Shown piece by piece: positions 50,767 to 59,791 of a stretch of DNA of 64,000 bases. A model generated the notes under the pieces. That model saw nothing but the letters and a program-made list of their open reading frames with translations. It was not told the DNA's origin and searched no databases. The translations under genes were made by a program, and so were the position numbers. How positions within the stretch are numbered: the first letter of the stretch is position 1; the number at the start of each line of letters is the position of its first letter. Origin of the DNA: Pseudomonas nicosulfuronedens (lineage in GTDB: Bacteria; Pseudomonadota; Gammaproteobacteria; Pseudomonadales; Pseudomonadaceae); the NCBI RefSeq assembly GCF_005877905.1, contig NZ_SWDV01000024.1, positions 78,148 through 142,147 on the forward strand, given 5' to 3'.

Positions 50767-52138
50767 CCGGCTGCCAGGCTGCCGGCGCCGAACCCAGTTC
50801 GGAGGCCGGCAACTCCCAGTACAGTGGCGAGCCCGCGACCTGCAGTGGCGGACGCAAGCGCTGCGCATGCCCCCAGGGCGTTGTCTCGATGCCCGAAGAC
50901 AGATCGGCAGCTGTCTCGGCCGCCAGCTCCGGCGAACCCACTGATGAAACTCCCGCCTCCAGCAGGCATTGCGCCGTACGTGCCAACGAGAGGCGCCAAC
51001 GGCTCCCGCGGCCACTACGCCGACGTTCGGCCAATCCGCGCAATGCGGCCGCTGCAATCAGGTAGCCGGTGGCGTGATCGAGCGCCTGCACCGGCAGCGG
51101 TACCGGCTTGTCCTCGCCCCGCCAGATGCGCCCGGCTTCGGCGATGCCGCTGCTCATCTGCACCAGGCTGTCGAACCCGCGCCTTTGGCTCCAGGGGCCC
51201 GACCACCCATAGGCATTCAGGCTGACATCCACCAGGCCCGGTGCAATGCTCCGGCGAACATCGGCGCCCAATCCCAGGCGCTCCAGGGCATCGGCCCGAT
51301 AGCCGTGCACCAGCACGTCGGCGCTGGCGAGGAGCGCCTGAAAGCGCTCGCGAGCTGCTGGTTGACGCAGGTCCAGCCGCGCGCAGTGCTTGCCCAGGGT
51401 GACTTCCGGGACCACGCCAGGCTCGTCCCAGTCCGGTGGGTCGATGCGCAGAACCTCGGCGCCGAAGCCAGCAAGGAAGCGCGTAGCAATAGGCCCTGCC
51501 AGCACGCGGGTCAGGTCCAGCACGCGCAATCCGGCCAGCGGGCGCTCGCGGTCGATCTCGATGTCCAGGGAAGGCGCAGACACCAGTTGAAGATCGCGCA
51601 ACACCAGCGCCTCGCGAGCAACAGCGATACCTTGCGGGTGCTGCTTCCAGGCATCCCAGGAGCGCATCTCGGCTGCACAGCCGCCTTCCTTCACGATCGC
51701 CAGCTCAAGTTCGCCTGCGTTCCAGTTCGCCACGGCAGCTGCGACCCGCTCACGATCATTGTCCGCCCCAAGCACTCGAAGGGCGGCGGCACGGTGATGC
51801 GGAGCATTGGTGTGCAGGCGAATCCAGCCGTCACGGGCACGGTAGTTACCGGCGATGGCATCCCACAGGTCAGGGGGCGCCCAGCCCTGGGCGCGCAAGG
51901 AGGTGGAGAACCACAAGGAGGCCAGGCGGCGATCCACGACCAACGATGCGGCGGCGCCGGGCTCAGGCTCCAGCCACTCGCCCAGCGCCAAGCCGGCGCT
52001 GGCTATGCTGGCGGCGGCCAGTTCGGTGACGAAGAAAGCCGAAGGCAGAGAGCCTTCGCTGCGAAAGGCCAGATGACTCAGGCGCTCAGCCTGGCCACCA
52101 AGGGACGTCCAAAGTCGCTCCGCAAGAACCCGCTGCAT
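50753..52138 (-). CDS. Family III CoA transferase (CaiB/BaiF) with permuted-looking layout
   Basis: 461 residues. The family N-terminal motif (RPLAGLRVLDLTRVLAGPIATRFLAGFGAEVLRIDPP) occurs only at about residue 200, after a 200-residue region (VTELAAASIASAGLALGEW and so on) that looks like another CaiB-type portion. The catalytic Asp is probably that of RGFDSLVQMSSG (about residue 330). It would move CoA between organic acids without a covalent CoA leaving group. Substrate unknown. ATG 52138 begins the protein; no operon partners. Confidence 0.82.
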   Translation of the reverse strand: MQRVLAERLWTSLGGQAERLSHLAFRSEGSLPSAFFVTELAAASIASAGLALGEWLEPEPGAAASLVVDRRLASLWFSTSLRAQGWAPPDLWDAIAGNYRARDGWIRLHTNAPHHRAAALRVLGADNDRERVAAAVANWNAGELELAIVKEGGCAAEMRSWDAWKQHPQGIAVAREALVLRDLQLVSAPSLDIEIDRERPLAGLRVLDLTRVLAGPIATRFLAGFGAEVLRIDPPDWDEPGVVPEVTLGKHCARLDLRQPAARERFQALLASADVLVHGYRADALERLGLGADVRRSIAPGLVDVSLNAYGWSGPWSQRRGFDSLVQMSSGIAEAGRIWRGEDKPVPLPVQALDHATGYLIAAAALRGLAERRRSGRGSRWRLSLARTAQCLLEAGVSSVGSPELAAETAADLSSGIETTPWGHAQRLRPPLQVAGSPLYWELPASELGSAPAAWQPVSRD

Positions 52139-52220
52139 CTCTATCTCCGCCTTCTCCGTGGAGCTTCACCTTAGCCGCGCAGCGTCAGGCGGGCGAGCCG
52201 ACCTTGGTCGACAGGCAATA

Positions 52221-52242
52221 AAAAGCCCGCAATCAAGCGGGC
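52221..52242 (-). terminator. Terminator of the lipoprotein gene
   Basis: GCCCGC / GCGGGC stem with 6-nt loop. On the minus strand it is followed by a TTTTATT run, so it ends transcription coming from 52745. Confidence 0.8.
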
Positions 52243-52364
52243 CTTTCGATGGGGAGCTAGTCCTTTAGCTGGTTTTCATCCTCTGCCCCCAGGTGTGAAA
52301 AAAACGTGAAGAGCGGAGCAGCCGAAACATTTTGTTGGAGATCACCTGTAGTTGAGGCTGGTGC

Positions 52365-52745
52365 TCAGCTCGAGTAATCCAGCGCGGTCCAGACACGGCT
52401 GAGTCCGTCGCTTATCTGGCAGCTCGACAGATCTTCCGCTTCACCCCGCGAAGACAGGCGCACGGTGGAGTCGCCCTCACCTTCGGTCAGCCACTGCAGA
52501 CGCCCGCAATTGGGCGTGTCAATCACATAGCTGGCGGCGATCGCCGAACGATCCTTCGGCAGACGGATGGCATCGCGGACCGTACCGCGCTCTTCGATGC
52601 GCTTGCCGTCGGCGACCAGCACCGCCCAGGCCTCCTTGCCCTCGATGATGAGGTAGGCGCCATTGGCGCGCGGAACGTCCGCCTGAGGCTGGGCACAGCC
52701 CGCCAGCATCGCCACACCTGCGCAAAGCATCAGTTTCTGCAGCAT
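52365..52745 (-). CDS. Small hypothetical lipoprotein
   Basis: 126 residues. Signal peptide with lipobox MLAGC (Cys16), so lipid-anchored, probably outer membrane. The mature domain has two cysteines (TPNCGRLQW and LSSCQISD) and YLIIEGKEAWAVLVADGKRIEERG. Not recognised. ATG 52745 is chosen since AGGAG is then 8 bases upstream; ATG 52751 is too close to it. The gene starts about 100 bp from a perfect SOS box, so it may be damage-regulated on the minus strand (inference). Confidence 0.78.
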   Translation of the reverse strand: MLQKLMLCAGVAMLAGCAQPQADVPRANGAYLIIEGKEAWAVLVADGKRIEERGTVRDAIRLPKDRSAIAASYVIDTPNCGRLQWLTEGEGDSTVRLSSRGEAEDLSSCQISDGLSRVWTALDYSS

Positions 52746-52838
52746 CGCCATCGCTCCTGTTCGTCGAGAGGTGCCCGCCAGGCCAGTGGCGGCGGGCACT
52801 TCAGGGTTTCTGTCAGACCGTGAGAGCGATACTAGGAG

Positions 52839-52866
52839 AAAATACTGTTCATGCATACAGTATTTT
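52839..52866. promoter_or_regulatory. LexA (SOS) box, perfect dyad
   Basis: CTGT-8-ACAG core (52845-52860), with symmetry extending to AAAATACTGT / ACAGTATTTT (10-bp perfect arms). This matches the gammaproteobacterial LexA consensus exactly. It lies between the lipoprotein gene (minus) and the hypothetical gene starting at 52968 (plus). Confidence 0.85.
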
Positions 52867-52967
52867 GCGAAAATTTTTTAAACCTCAACGAAAGGCCACA
52901 GTCCATTGGCTACGTCGATCACCTCGGATCACAGGGCATGGGCCTGATACCCATTGAGGAGCAAGCG

Positions 52968-53282
52968 ATGGTGAGCATCCATCAGCTGAAATACACCGTG
53001 AACCACATGGCCATTGAGGAAGTCAGCGAGGCCGTTTCGGAACTGCTGCTGGAGGGGTTGGTCACAGAAGGCAAGACGCCCTTCAGCCGCACCCACTTCA
53101 ACGTGTGCTTCGCGGAAATCGAGGCCCTGATGCAGCGCGCCGGCTATCATCGCCCGCTGGATGTGGTGGGCTACCAGGGCCAGGCCTACGCCATGTTCGA
53201 CCCCAGCCGCTGGGACGCCGTGGAAGTCCTGCGCTGGCTGAAGGAATACGTCGAGGAGTCGAAGGCGCTCAGCACCGCCTGA
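52968..53282 (+). CDS. Hypothetical protein, probably SOS-regulated
   Basis: 104 residues, mildly acidic, no signal peptide. MVSIHQLKYTVNHMAIEEVSEAVSELLLEGLVTEGK suggests a helical N-terminal half; the C-terminal half contains GYHRPLDVVGYQGQAYAMFDPSRWDAVEVLRWL. I do not recognise it. ATG 52968 has GAGGAG at an ideal distance. The longer in-frame ATG at 52851 sits inside the LexA box and is rejected. With the box 102 bp upstream, the gene is a likely member of the LexA regulon. Confidence 0.75.
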   Translation: MVSIHQLKYTVNHMAIEEVSEAVSELLLEGLVTEGKTPFSRTHFNVCFAEIEALMQRAGYHRPLDVVGYQGQAYAMFDPSRWDAVEVLRWLKEYVEESKALSTA

Positions 53283-53395
53283 CAGCGCGGGTCTTTTCGC
53301 AGGTCGTGGTTGCGGGAGCAGCGACTTGCGAAGGCCTACCTGGCGCACTAATGTCCCATGCACTTTTTCCCGCTTGCCGAATCAAGGACGATTCC

Positions 53396-53581
53396 ATGAG
53401 CGACTCTTCCTCCGACGACAGCTGGCTCTGGGCCTACCGCAAACTCCGTAGCTGGGATGTGGGCCGGGTCAGCTCAGCGTTTCTCGCCACACTCTTCCAC
53501 TGGCGCGGCGACACCGGGCTGTTCTATAGCCATGGCGGCCTGCGTAAGTCCCGCCTGACCCGCGACGACCTGATCGACTGA
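53396..53581 (+). CDS. Small hypothetical protein
   Basis: 61 residues, ATG 53396 preceded by AAGGA. N-terminal acidic/serine run (MSDSSSDDSW) followed by an aromatic, basic part (AYRKLRSWDVGRVSSAFLATLFHWRGD). Not recognised. It ends 6 bp before the convergent hypothetical gene. Confidence 0.55.
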   Translation: MSDSSSDDSWLWAYRKLRSWDVGRVSSAFLATLFHWRGDTGLFYSHGGLRKSRLTRDDLID

Positions 53582-53587
53582 TCCAGC

Positions 53588-53953
53588 CTACTGCTGCTGG
53601 TAATAGCCACTGCCACGCGGATAGACCGCGCCGTTGGGGTATTCGATGCTCTGGCGGATGCCGCCGCTGCCTTGATCGATGATCACCGTGCCCGAGCGCG
53701 TCTCGCCATAGCTGCGCGGCACCTGGACACCGCCATAACCGTCATTGCGCTGCCAGCTGGAGGAGCTCTCCACGCTGCCGCTCGCGCCTGGGCTGATGTA
53801 GATGCGCTGGATCGCCGGCGGCGATTGCTGCCACTGAGGCTGGCTCTGGTTGCGCTGCCGGGACTGCCCGTCCTGCGTGGAAAACTGCTGCGCGTAGAGG
53901 GGCATCGCCAGGGCACAACAGACAATGACCCCGAGGCTTCTGAGACCAATCAT
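53588..53953 (-). CDS. Secreted Gln/Ser-rich hypothetical protein
   Basis: 121 residues with a signal peptide (IVCCALAMPLYAQ). The mature protein is low-complexity, rich in Gln, Ser, Gly and Tyr (QRNQSQPQWQQSPPAIQR; YPRGSGYYQQQ at the end), so probably disordered periplasmic or surface material. ATG 53953 has GGGAG 7 bases upstream. Not recognised. Confidence 0.7.
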   Translation of the reverse strand: MIGLRSLGVIVCCALAMPLYAQQFSTQDGQSRQRNQSQPQWQQSPPAIQRIYISPGASGSVESSSSWQRNDGYGGVQVPRSYGETRSGTVIIDQGSGGIRQSIEYPNGAVYPRGSGYYQQQ

Positions 53954-54399
53954 GACGATCTCCCGAATGAGGGAAAGGCTCCAGCTTACCAAGCCTTGTC
54001 TCTCGGCGCAGGGCAATGCGATCACGCAATACAAATCCATATGTATCAAATAGTTATGAATTCTTTGTAACGTTAAATATACGAATCTCACCCACCCAGG
54101 TGCCACCTAGCGGCCCAACCCCACGCCAGGGACTCATCCCTTGCTGGAACAACCGGATAGCGTCGACTCTTAAAGCTTTTTGTATAATATTTTATTCTTT
54201 AAAAACAATCAGATAGACAACACATATAAACCTTTACGCGAACTAATGGAGGCCTGTTGCGAAGCATTCCCAGCAGGCACCTGGCGCAGCAGCTCAACCA
54301 GTGCCTCCAGCCTTAAATACCCCCCTTGCCATTCCATTGCCACGATTGGCATTTCTTTCTCAATCAGTAAGATGCAGCGACTTTCGTAAGGAACGCCTC
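53954..54399. other. 446-bp A/T-rich intergenic region before endA
   Basis: From about 54030 to 54260 the sequence is unusually A/T-rich for this genome, with TTGTATAATATTTTATTC resembling a strong -10 region (TATAAT at 54182-54187) and long A/T tracts. The short frames here are not convincing genes. Likely holds the endA promoter; an unannotated small RNA is possible but not shown. Confidence 0.5.
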
Positions 54400-55113
54400 A
54401 TGTTCGGACGCTGCCTGACCCTGCTGCTGATCCTCGCAATCCCCACCGTTGCCTCCGCTGCTGCCCCACGCACCTTCGAGGAAGCCAAGAAGGTCGGGCG
54501 CAAGCTGTACGCCCGCCAGTCGGTGGAGTTCTATTGCGGCTGCCGCTACAGCGGCACCAAGGTCGATCTGAAGAGCTGCGGCTACACCCCGCGCAAGAAT
54601 GCCAACCGGGCTTCGCGCATCGAGTGGGAGCACATTGTCCCCGCCTGGGTGATCGGCCATCAGCGCCAGTGCTGGCAAAGTGGCGGGCGCAAGAACTGCT
54701 CGCGCAATGACCGGGTGTACCAGAAGGCCGAGGCCGACCTGCACAACCTGGTACCGAGCATCGGTGAGGTGAACGGCGACCGCGCCAACTACAGCTTCGG
54801 CTGGCTGCAGCAGAAGCCTTCGCAGTACGGCGCCTGCCCGATGGTGGTCGACTTCAAGGCGCGCAAGGCCATGCCCCGCCCGCAGATTCGCGGCATGATC
54901 GCCCGCACCTACTTTTACATGAGCGACCGCTACGGCCTGAAGCTGTCCAGGCAGGATCGCCAGCTGTTCACCGCCTGGAGCAAGCAGTACCCAGTGGAAG
55001 CCTGGGAGCGCCAGCGCAACCAGATGGTTGGTTGCGTGATGGGCTGGGGCAACCCCTACGTCGGACCGATCGAGAGCGACCGATGCCCGGCGCCGAAAGT
55101 GGCCAGACGCTGA
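54400..55113 (+). CDS. endA: Secreted endonuclease I (EndA/Dns family)
   Basis: 237 residues with signal peptide (LTLLLILAIPTVASA). Endonuclease I signatures: EWEHIVPAWVIG, DLHNLVPSIGEVNGDRANYSFGW, and paired cysteines (YCGCRYSG, KSCGYTP, QCWQSG, NCSR). It degrades double-stranded DNA in the periplasm or outside the cell. ATG 54400 follows AAGGA by 6 bases. Confidence 0.93.
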   Translation: MFGRCLTLLLILAIPTVASAAAPRTFEEAKKVGRKLYARQSVEFYCGCRYSGTKVDLKSCGYTPRKNANRASRIEWEHIVPAWVIGHQRQCWQSGGRKNCSRNDRVYQKAEADLHNLVPSIGEVNGDRANYSFGWLQQKPSQYGACPMVVDFKARKAMPRPQIRGMIARTYFYMSDRYGLKLSRQDRQLFTAWSKQYPVEAWERQRNQMVGCVMGWGNPYVGPIESDRCPAPKVARR

Positions 55114-55202
55114 AGCCGGGCGACAGCCGCCAACGCCAGCAGTAGACTCCGACAGCCGTCCAGCTGTGACGCGCTCACCTTTCTCTGTCTGGAGTACGCA
55201 GC

Positions 55203-55709
55203 ATGTCCCTCTCGATCTACCAGGCTTCCGTTCCCGTCTTCATCCGTATGCTCGGCAACCTCTCGGCGATTCTCGCCAAGGCTGCCGCCCATGCCGAAGC
55301 CAAGTCCATCGACCCTGCCGTCCTGATCAATGCCCGCCTCGCCCCGGACATGTTTGCCCTGGCTCGCCAGGTGCAGATCGCCACCGACTCCGCCAAGGGC
55401 GCTGGTGCGCGCCTGGCCGGCGCCGAAGTGCCGAGCTACGCCGATGACGAAACCACCTTCGCCGAGTTGCAGGCGCGCATTGCGAAGACCGTTGAGTTCC
55501 TCAAGACGCTCAAGCCCGAGCAGTTCGAAGGCGCTGAAAACCGCACCATCGAGCTGAAGCTTCGCACCCGCGAAGTCAGCTTCAAGGGCTCGGACTTCCT
55601 GCTGGGCTTCGTCAACCCGAACTTCTATTTCCACATCACTACGGCCTACGACATCCTCCGCCACAACGGCGTGGAAGTTGGCAAGATGGACTATCTGGGC
55701 GGCGTCTGA
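55203..55709 (+). CDS. DUF1993 family protein
   Basis: 168 residues, mostly helical, DinB-like four-helix bundle expected. Family strings: SIYQASVPVFIRMLGNLSAIL, LAPDMFALARQVQIATDSAKG, NPNFYFHITTAYDILRHNGVEVGK. Function not known. ATG 55203 clear. Confidence 0.87.
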   Translation: MSLSIYQASVPVFIRMLGNLSAILAKAAAHAEAKSIDPAVLINARLAPDMFALARQVQIATDSAKGAGARLAGAEVPSYADDETTFAELQARIAKTVEFLKTLKPEQFEGAENRTIELKLRTREVSFKGSDFLLGFVNPNFYFHITTAYDILRHNGVEVGKMDYLGGV

Positions 55710-55716
55710 TCGCTCC

Positions 55717-55737
55717 GGGCGCCGGGCTCCGGCGCCC
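55717..55737. terminator. Hairpin between convergent DUF1993 and Lrp genes
   Basis: GGGCGCC / GGCGCCC stem with 7-nt loop in the 29-bp gap; no long T run, but placed to stop both transcripts. Confidence 0.6.
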
Positions 55738-55738
55738 T

Positions 55739-56212
55739 TCAACCGCGCGACAGCGGCAGCGTGGTGGTGGACTTGATCTCCGAGAGCGCCACGATGGAGT
55801 TGATCTCCTGAACCCCCGGCACCTGGGACAGCCGTTCGAAGAAGAAACGCTCGTACGCCTCCACATCTTCGGTGACGATACGCAGCATGAAGTCCACGGC
55901 CCCCATCAGGACATGGCACTCCAGCACCTCGGGAAACGCTTCCATGGCCTGGGCGAAATCCGTCAGGTGATTGCGTCCGTGGGCGTTGAGTTTCACTTGG
56001 GCGAATATCTGGGTGTTCAAGCCAATCTTCTTGCGATCCAGCAGGGTTACCTGCTTGCGGATCACACCCTCTTCCTTCAGACGCTGAATCCGTCGCCAGC
56101 ACGGTGACTGGGACAGACCGATACGTTCGGCGATCTCTGCCGTGGACAGCGTCGCCTCCTCCTGCAGCAGGGCGAGGATCTTGCGGTCGTGAGCATCCAG
56201 TGAAATAGGCAT
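55739..56212 (-). CDS. Lrp/AsnC-family regulator
   Basis: 157 residues. HTH at about 5-60 (LDAHDRKILALLQEEATLSTAEIAERIGLSQSPCWRRIQRLKEEGVI) and an RAM ligand domain. Global or local amino-acid-responsive regulator; target unknown. Divergent from the ACT-like hypothetical at 56345; the gap is A/T-rich (56215-56300). Confidence 0.93.
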   Translation of the reverse strand: MPISLDAHDRKILALLQEEATLSTAEIAERIGLSQSPCWRRIQRLKEEGVIRKQVTLLDRKKIGLNTQIFAQVKLNAHGRNHLTDFAQAMEAFPEVLECHVLMGAVDFMLRIVTEDVEAYERFFFERLSQVPGVQEINSIVALSEIKSTTTLPLSRG

Positions 56213-56344
56213 AGATAATTCGTCTTGTGCAAATTTAGAGAATCATTAATGCACACCTAAACGCCTAGCGGCTAAAAACAGGCAAATAAATCCCCGGCAT
56301 GGGCCGCAGAATACTCCTCACTTCTCCTGCATCGGCCTGCCGTC

Positions 56345-56680
56345 ATGACACTCCCCGCTCTCCATCTCGTGGAACTTCCCCTGGATCAACAGGACCGCCC
56401 GGTTCCCACCGAAGCAGCTGCCGACGTGCGCTACCTGATCCGGGCGGAGATCGACGCCGATATCCTTTGCCGACTGCTGAACCAGTTCGCACTCCAAGGC
56501 CACGTACCGGCCGAGGTCGAATCCTCACGCCGAGAGGACTGGCTGGATATCGCCCTGAGGGTCAACACCTTGCCGCGCTACCGCGCCGAGGTAATCGCCC
56601 AGCGCATGCGCGGTATGGTCAGCGTGTGTTCCGTCGATCTACACGTACAGGGCTCCGAAGCTGTCCTTTCAGCGACATAA
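56345..56680 (+). CDS. Hypothetical protein, possibly ACT-like
   Basis: 111 residues, no signal peptide. VRYLIRAEIDADILCRLLNQFALQGHVPAEVESSRREDWLDIALRVNTLPRYRAEVIAQRMRGMVSVCSVDL has the beta-alpha-beta spacing of an ACT domain such as in acetolactate synthase small subunits, but key ACT glycine signals are unclear. Divergent from an Lrp regulator, which fits an amino-acid theme. ATG 56345 starts the best reading; ribosome site weak. Confidence 0.6.
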   Translation: MTLPALHLVELPLDQQDRPVPTEAAADVRYLIRAEIDADILCRLLNQFALQGHVPAEVESSRREDWLDIALRVNTLPRYRAEVIAQRMRGMVSVCSVDLHVQGSEAVLSAT

Positions 56681-56778
56681 GCTGACTTTCTGGCGTTAGC
56701 CGGCATATCCATCCGGGCTTAGAGTGCGAACCTGACCCTAGCGGTCTTTCACACACAACAACGATGAGAGATGTGCCC

Positions 56779-57777
56779 ATGGCTCGCCCACGCCTGCTCC
56801 CCGACAACTTCACCCTGGCTCTGATCGCCACCGTGACCGTTGCCAGCCTGCTGCCCTGCGAAGGCACCGCTGCCGTCGTCTTCGGCTGGATCACCAACCT
56901 GGGCATCGCACTGCTGTTCTTCCTCCACGGTGCGAAGCTGTCGCGCCAGGCGATCGTCGCCGGTGCGACTCACTGGCGCCTGCACCTGCTGATATTCTCC
57001 TGCACCTTCATCCTGTTCCCTTTGCTCGGCCTCGCGCTCAAGCCGGTGCTGTCGCCCCTGGTGACCCCGGACCTGTACCTGGGCATGCTCTACCTCTGCG
57101 CCCTGCCCGCCACCGTACAATCCGCGATTGCCTTCACTTCGCTGGCAAGAGGCAACATCCCGGCGGCCATTTGCAGCGCATCAGCCTCCAGCCTGCTGGG
57201 CGTGTTCGTCACTCCGCTGCTCGTGCAACTGCTGATCGGCGCCCATGGCGATACCGGGATGTCGACGCTGGATGCCATCGGCAAGATCACCCTGCAACTG
57301 CTGGTGCCCTTCGTCGCCGGCCAACTGCTGCGCCCGTGGATCGGCGCCTGGGTGGAACGCCACAAGCCAGTGCTGCGCTATGTGGACCAGGGCTCGATCC
57401 TGCTGGTGGTCTACACCGCCTTCAGCGCGGCGGTCATCCAGGGGCTGTGGCATCAAGTTCCGCTACCGGCGCTGGCCGGCCTGGTCGTGGCCTGCTGCGT
57501 GCTCCTGGCACTGGCCCTGATCGCTACCAACCTGTTGGGACGCTGGCTGGGCTTCCCCCTGGAGGACCGCATCACCATCATCTTCTGCGGCTCGAAGAAG
57601 AGCCTGGCCACCGGCGTACCGATGGCCTCGGTGCTGTTCGCCAGCAGTACCGTTGGCGTGATCCTGCTGCCGCTGATGCTGTTCCACCAAATCCAGTTGA
57701 TGGTCTGTGCCGTGCTTGCCCAGCGCTATTCGCAGCGCCAGGAAGAGGGTCACGCTTCGCTGGAGCGCAGTCACTGA
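56779..57777 (+). CDS. SBF-like (bile acid:Na+ symporter/ArsB-fold) membrane transporter
   Basis: 332 residues with about 10 membrane segments. Family strings: LLFFLHGAKLSRQAIVAGATHWRLHLLI, LCALPATVQSAIAFTSLARGNIPAAICSASASSLLGVFVTPLL, and CGSKKSLATGVPMA near the end, typical of PF13593. Proposed carrier of organic anions with sodium. ATG 56779 (MARPRLL) is preferred to 56764. In P. aeruginosa an SBF gene stands beside gor (from memory), as here. Followed by a bidirectional terminator. Confidence 0.88.
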   Translation: MARPRLLPDNFTLALIATVTVASLLPCEGTAAVVFGWITNLGIALLFFLHGAKLSRQAIVAGATHWRLHLLIFSCTFILFPLLGLALKPVLSPLVTPDLYLGMLYLCALPATVQSAIAFTSLARGNIPAAICSASASSLLGVFVTPLLVQLLIGAHGDTGMSTLDAIGKITLQLLVPFVAGQLLRPWIGAWVERHKPVLRYVDQGSILLVVYTAFSAAVIQGLWHQVPLPALAGLVVACCVLLALALIATNLLGRWLGFPLEDRITIIFCGSKKSLATGVPMASVLFASSTVGVILLPLMLFHQIQLMVCAVLAQRYSQRQEEGHASLERSH

Positions 57778-57804
57778 CGGCCACCTCCGTGCAAATGACG
57801 CCCA

Positions 57805-57837
57805 CAAAAAAGCCGGTGCAGATGCACCGGCTTTTTT
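57805..57837. terminator. Bidirectional terminator between SBF and gorA genes
   Basis: AGCCGGTGCA / TGCACCGGCT stem; A run on the left and T run on the right serve both strands. Confidence 0.93.
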
Positions 57838-57853
57838 GTTGCAGCCCTCGCCG

Positions 57854-59212
57854 TCAGGCGCCGACGGGGGTCCGCATGGTGACGAATTCTTCGGCGGCCG
57901 TCGGATGGATGCCGATGGTTTCATCGAACACCCGCTTGGTCGCCCCGGCTTTCAGCGCAATGGCGATGCCCTGGAGCATCTCCCCGGCGTCCGGGCCGAC
58001 CATGTGGCAGCCCAGCACCTTGTCACTGTCGGCATCGACGATCAGCTTCATCAGGGTTCTCTCCTGGCACTCGGTGAGCGTCAGCTTCATCGGCCGGAAG
58101 CGGCTCTCGAAGACTTTCACCTTGTGTCCGGCGCTGCGTGCTTCGTCCTCGGTAAGCCCAACGGTACCAATGTTCGGCAGGCTGAATACCGCCGTGGGGA
58201 TCAGCTTGTAGTCAACCGGACGGTACTCCTCCGGGCGGAACAGCTTGCGCGCCAACGCCATGCCTTCCGCCAGTGCCACAGGGGTCAGCTGCACGCGACC
58301 GATCACATCGCCAATGGCGTGGATCGACGGCTCGCTCGTACCATAAGCCTCATCCACCTTCACGTAGCCACGCTCATCCAGTGCCACGGAGACGTTCTCC
58401 AGGCCCAGGTTATCCAGCTGCGGGCGGCGGCCAGTGGCGTAGAACACGCAATCCGCCTCCAGCACGCGACCATCCTTGAGGGTTGCGGCCAACGTGCCGT
58501 CAGCCTGCTTGTCGATGCGTGCGATATCGCTGTTGAACTGCAGGTCCAGACCTTTCCTCGCCAGCTCATCGCGCAGATGCTCGCGCACGCTGCGGTCAAA
58601 GCCGCGCAGGAACAGGTCCTTGCGGTAAAGCAGAGAGGTTCGTGCGCCCAGGCCATGGAAGATGCCGGCAAACTCCACCGCAATGTAGCCACCGCCGACC
58701 ACCAGCACCCGGCGCGGCAGCGACTGGAGGAAGAAGGCTTCGTTGGAGGTGATCGCGTGCTCCTTGCCAGGAATGTCCGGCACCTGCGGCCAACCACCAG
58801 TGGCAATGAGGATGTGCCTGGCCTTGAAGCGCTGGCCGTCGACTTCCACCGTGTGTGCATCCTGGAGCTTGGCGTGCCCTTCCAGCAGCGTCACACCGCT
58901 GTTCACCAGCAGGTTGCGGTAGATGCCGTTGAGTCGATGGATTTCTCGATTCTTGTTGGCGATCAGGGTCGACCAGTCGAACCTGGCCTCACCCAGTGAC
59001 CAGCCGAATCCGGCGGCCTGCTCGAAGTCCTCATGGAAATGGGCCCCGTACACCAACAGTTTCTTCGGCACGCACCCGACGTTGACACAAGTACCGCCCA
59101 GGTACCGGCTCTCCGCCACGGCGACCTTGGCGCCAAACCCGGCAGCGAAGCGCGCGGCGCGCACACCGCCGGAACCCGCACCGATGACGAACAGGTCAAA
59201 ATCGAAAGACAT
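57854..59212 (-). CDS. gorA: Glutathione-disulfide reductase
   Basis: 452 residues. FAD motif [14 protein letters not shown], redox disulfide in [18 protein letters not shown] domain [15 protein letters not shown], and the C-terminal active His in [13 protein letters not shown]. Reduces oxidised glutathione with NADPH. Start 59212 (MSFDFDLF) has GGAG 7 bases upstream; ATG 59215 is the adjacent alternative. Convergent with the SBF gene; divergent from the VOC gene. Confidence 0.95.
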   Translation of the reverse strand: MSFDFDLFVIGAGSGGVRAARFAAGFGAKVAVAESRYLGGTCVNVGCVPKKLLVYGAHFHEDFEQAAGFGWSLGEARFDWSTLIANKNREIHRLNGIYRNLLVNSGVTLLEGHAKLQDAHTVEVDGQRFKARHILIATGGWPQVPDIPGKEHAITSNEAFFLQSLPRRVLVVGGGYIAVEFAGIFHGLGARTSLLYRKDLFLRGFDRSVREHLRDELARKGLDLQFNSDIARIDKQADGTLAATLKDGRVLEADCVFYATGRRPQLDNLGLENVSVALDERGYVKVDEAYGTSEPSIHAIGDVIGRVQLTPVALAEGMALARKLFRPEEYRPVDYKLIPTAVFSLPNIGTVGLTEDEARSAGHKVKVFESRFRPMKLTLTECQERTLMKLIVDADSDKVLGCHMVGPDAGEMLQGIAIALKAGATKRVFDETIGIHPTAAEEFVTMRTPVGA

Positions 59213-59300
59213 CATGATTCTCCGCTTGGATATGTCGGGCAGCATACCTCATGGCGCCTGACCTATCCTGCCATCAACCGCTCTTGAAGGAAGCGCCGCC

Positions 59301-59732
59301 ATGCGTCCAACCTTGACCCACCTGGCCCTGCATGTCCCCGACCTGGAGGCCTGCGTCACCTTCTACCAGCGATTCTGCAGCATGCGCGTCGTCCACGAGC
59401 GCGAAGGCAAGGGCTCGCGCATCGTCTGGATGGCGGAGCCGGGCAAGGAGCACAGCTTCATTTTCGTCATCATGCCCGGCGGCCAGGAACGCCACCTGGC
59501 AAGCGATGACTACAGCCACTTCGGCTTCGCCGTAGACACTCACGATGAGGTCGACCGCATTGCCAGGGACGCGGAAGCTGCCGGCTGCCTGATCTGGGCG
59601 CCACGGGAAGAACCCTACCCCGTGGGTTACTACTGCGGCCTTCGCGATCCGGCCGGTAACTATGTCGAGTTCAGCTTCGGCCAGCCGCTTGGGCCAGGCT
59701 CGGAAGCAATGCCGATTCCACGCTCGATGTAG
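59301..59732 (+). CDS. VOC-family protein (glyoxalase/dioxygenase-like)
   Basis: 143 residues, two beta-alpha-beta3 units of the vicinal-oxygen-chelate fold. HLALHVPDLEACVTFYQRF near the start and GLRDPAGNYVEFSFGQ near the end give the metal-ligand His and Glu positions; DYSHFGFAVDTHDEVD is the second His region. Could be a glyoxalase, isomerase or dioxygenase; gene order next to gorA hints at glutathione-linked detoxification. Confidence 0.85.
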   Translation: MRPTLTHLALHVPDLEACVTFYQRFCSMRVVHEREGKGSRIVWMAEPGKEHSFIFVIMPGGQERHLASDDYSHFGFAVDTHDEVDRIARDAEAAGCLIWAPREEPYPVGYYCGLRDPAGNYVEFSFGQPLGPGSEAMPIPRSM

Positions 59733-59742
59733 GCCGGAAATG

Positions 59743-59768
59743 AAAAAGCCACCCGAAGGTGGCTTTCT
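59743..59768. terminator. Bidirectional terminator between the VOC gene and galU
   Basis: AGCCACC / GGTGGCT stem with CGAA loop; A run on the left, TTT then CT on the right. Best oriented for galU on the minus strand. Confidence 0.88.
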
Positions 59769-59791
59769 CTAAGAGCGGAAAAGATCCGGGA

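Noticed and set aside
52851..52967. Earlier ATG for the SOS-associated hypothetical gene
   Set aside because: That ATG lies inside the LexA box; the ATG at 52968 has GAGGAG at the right distance.
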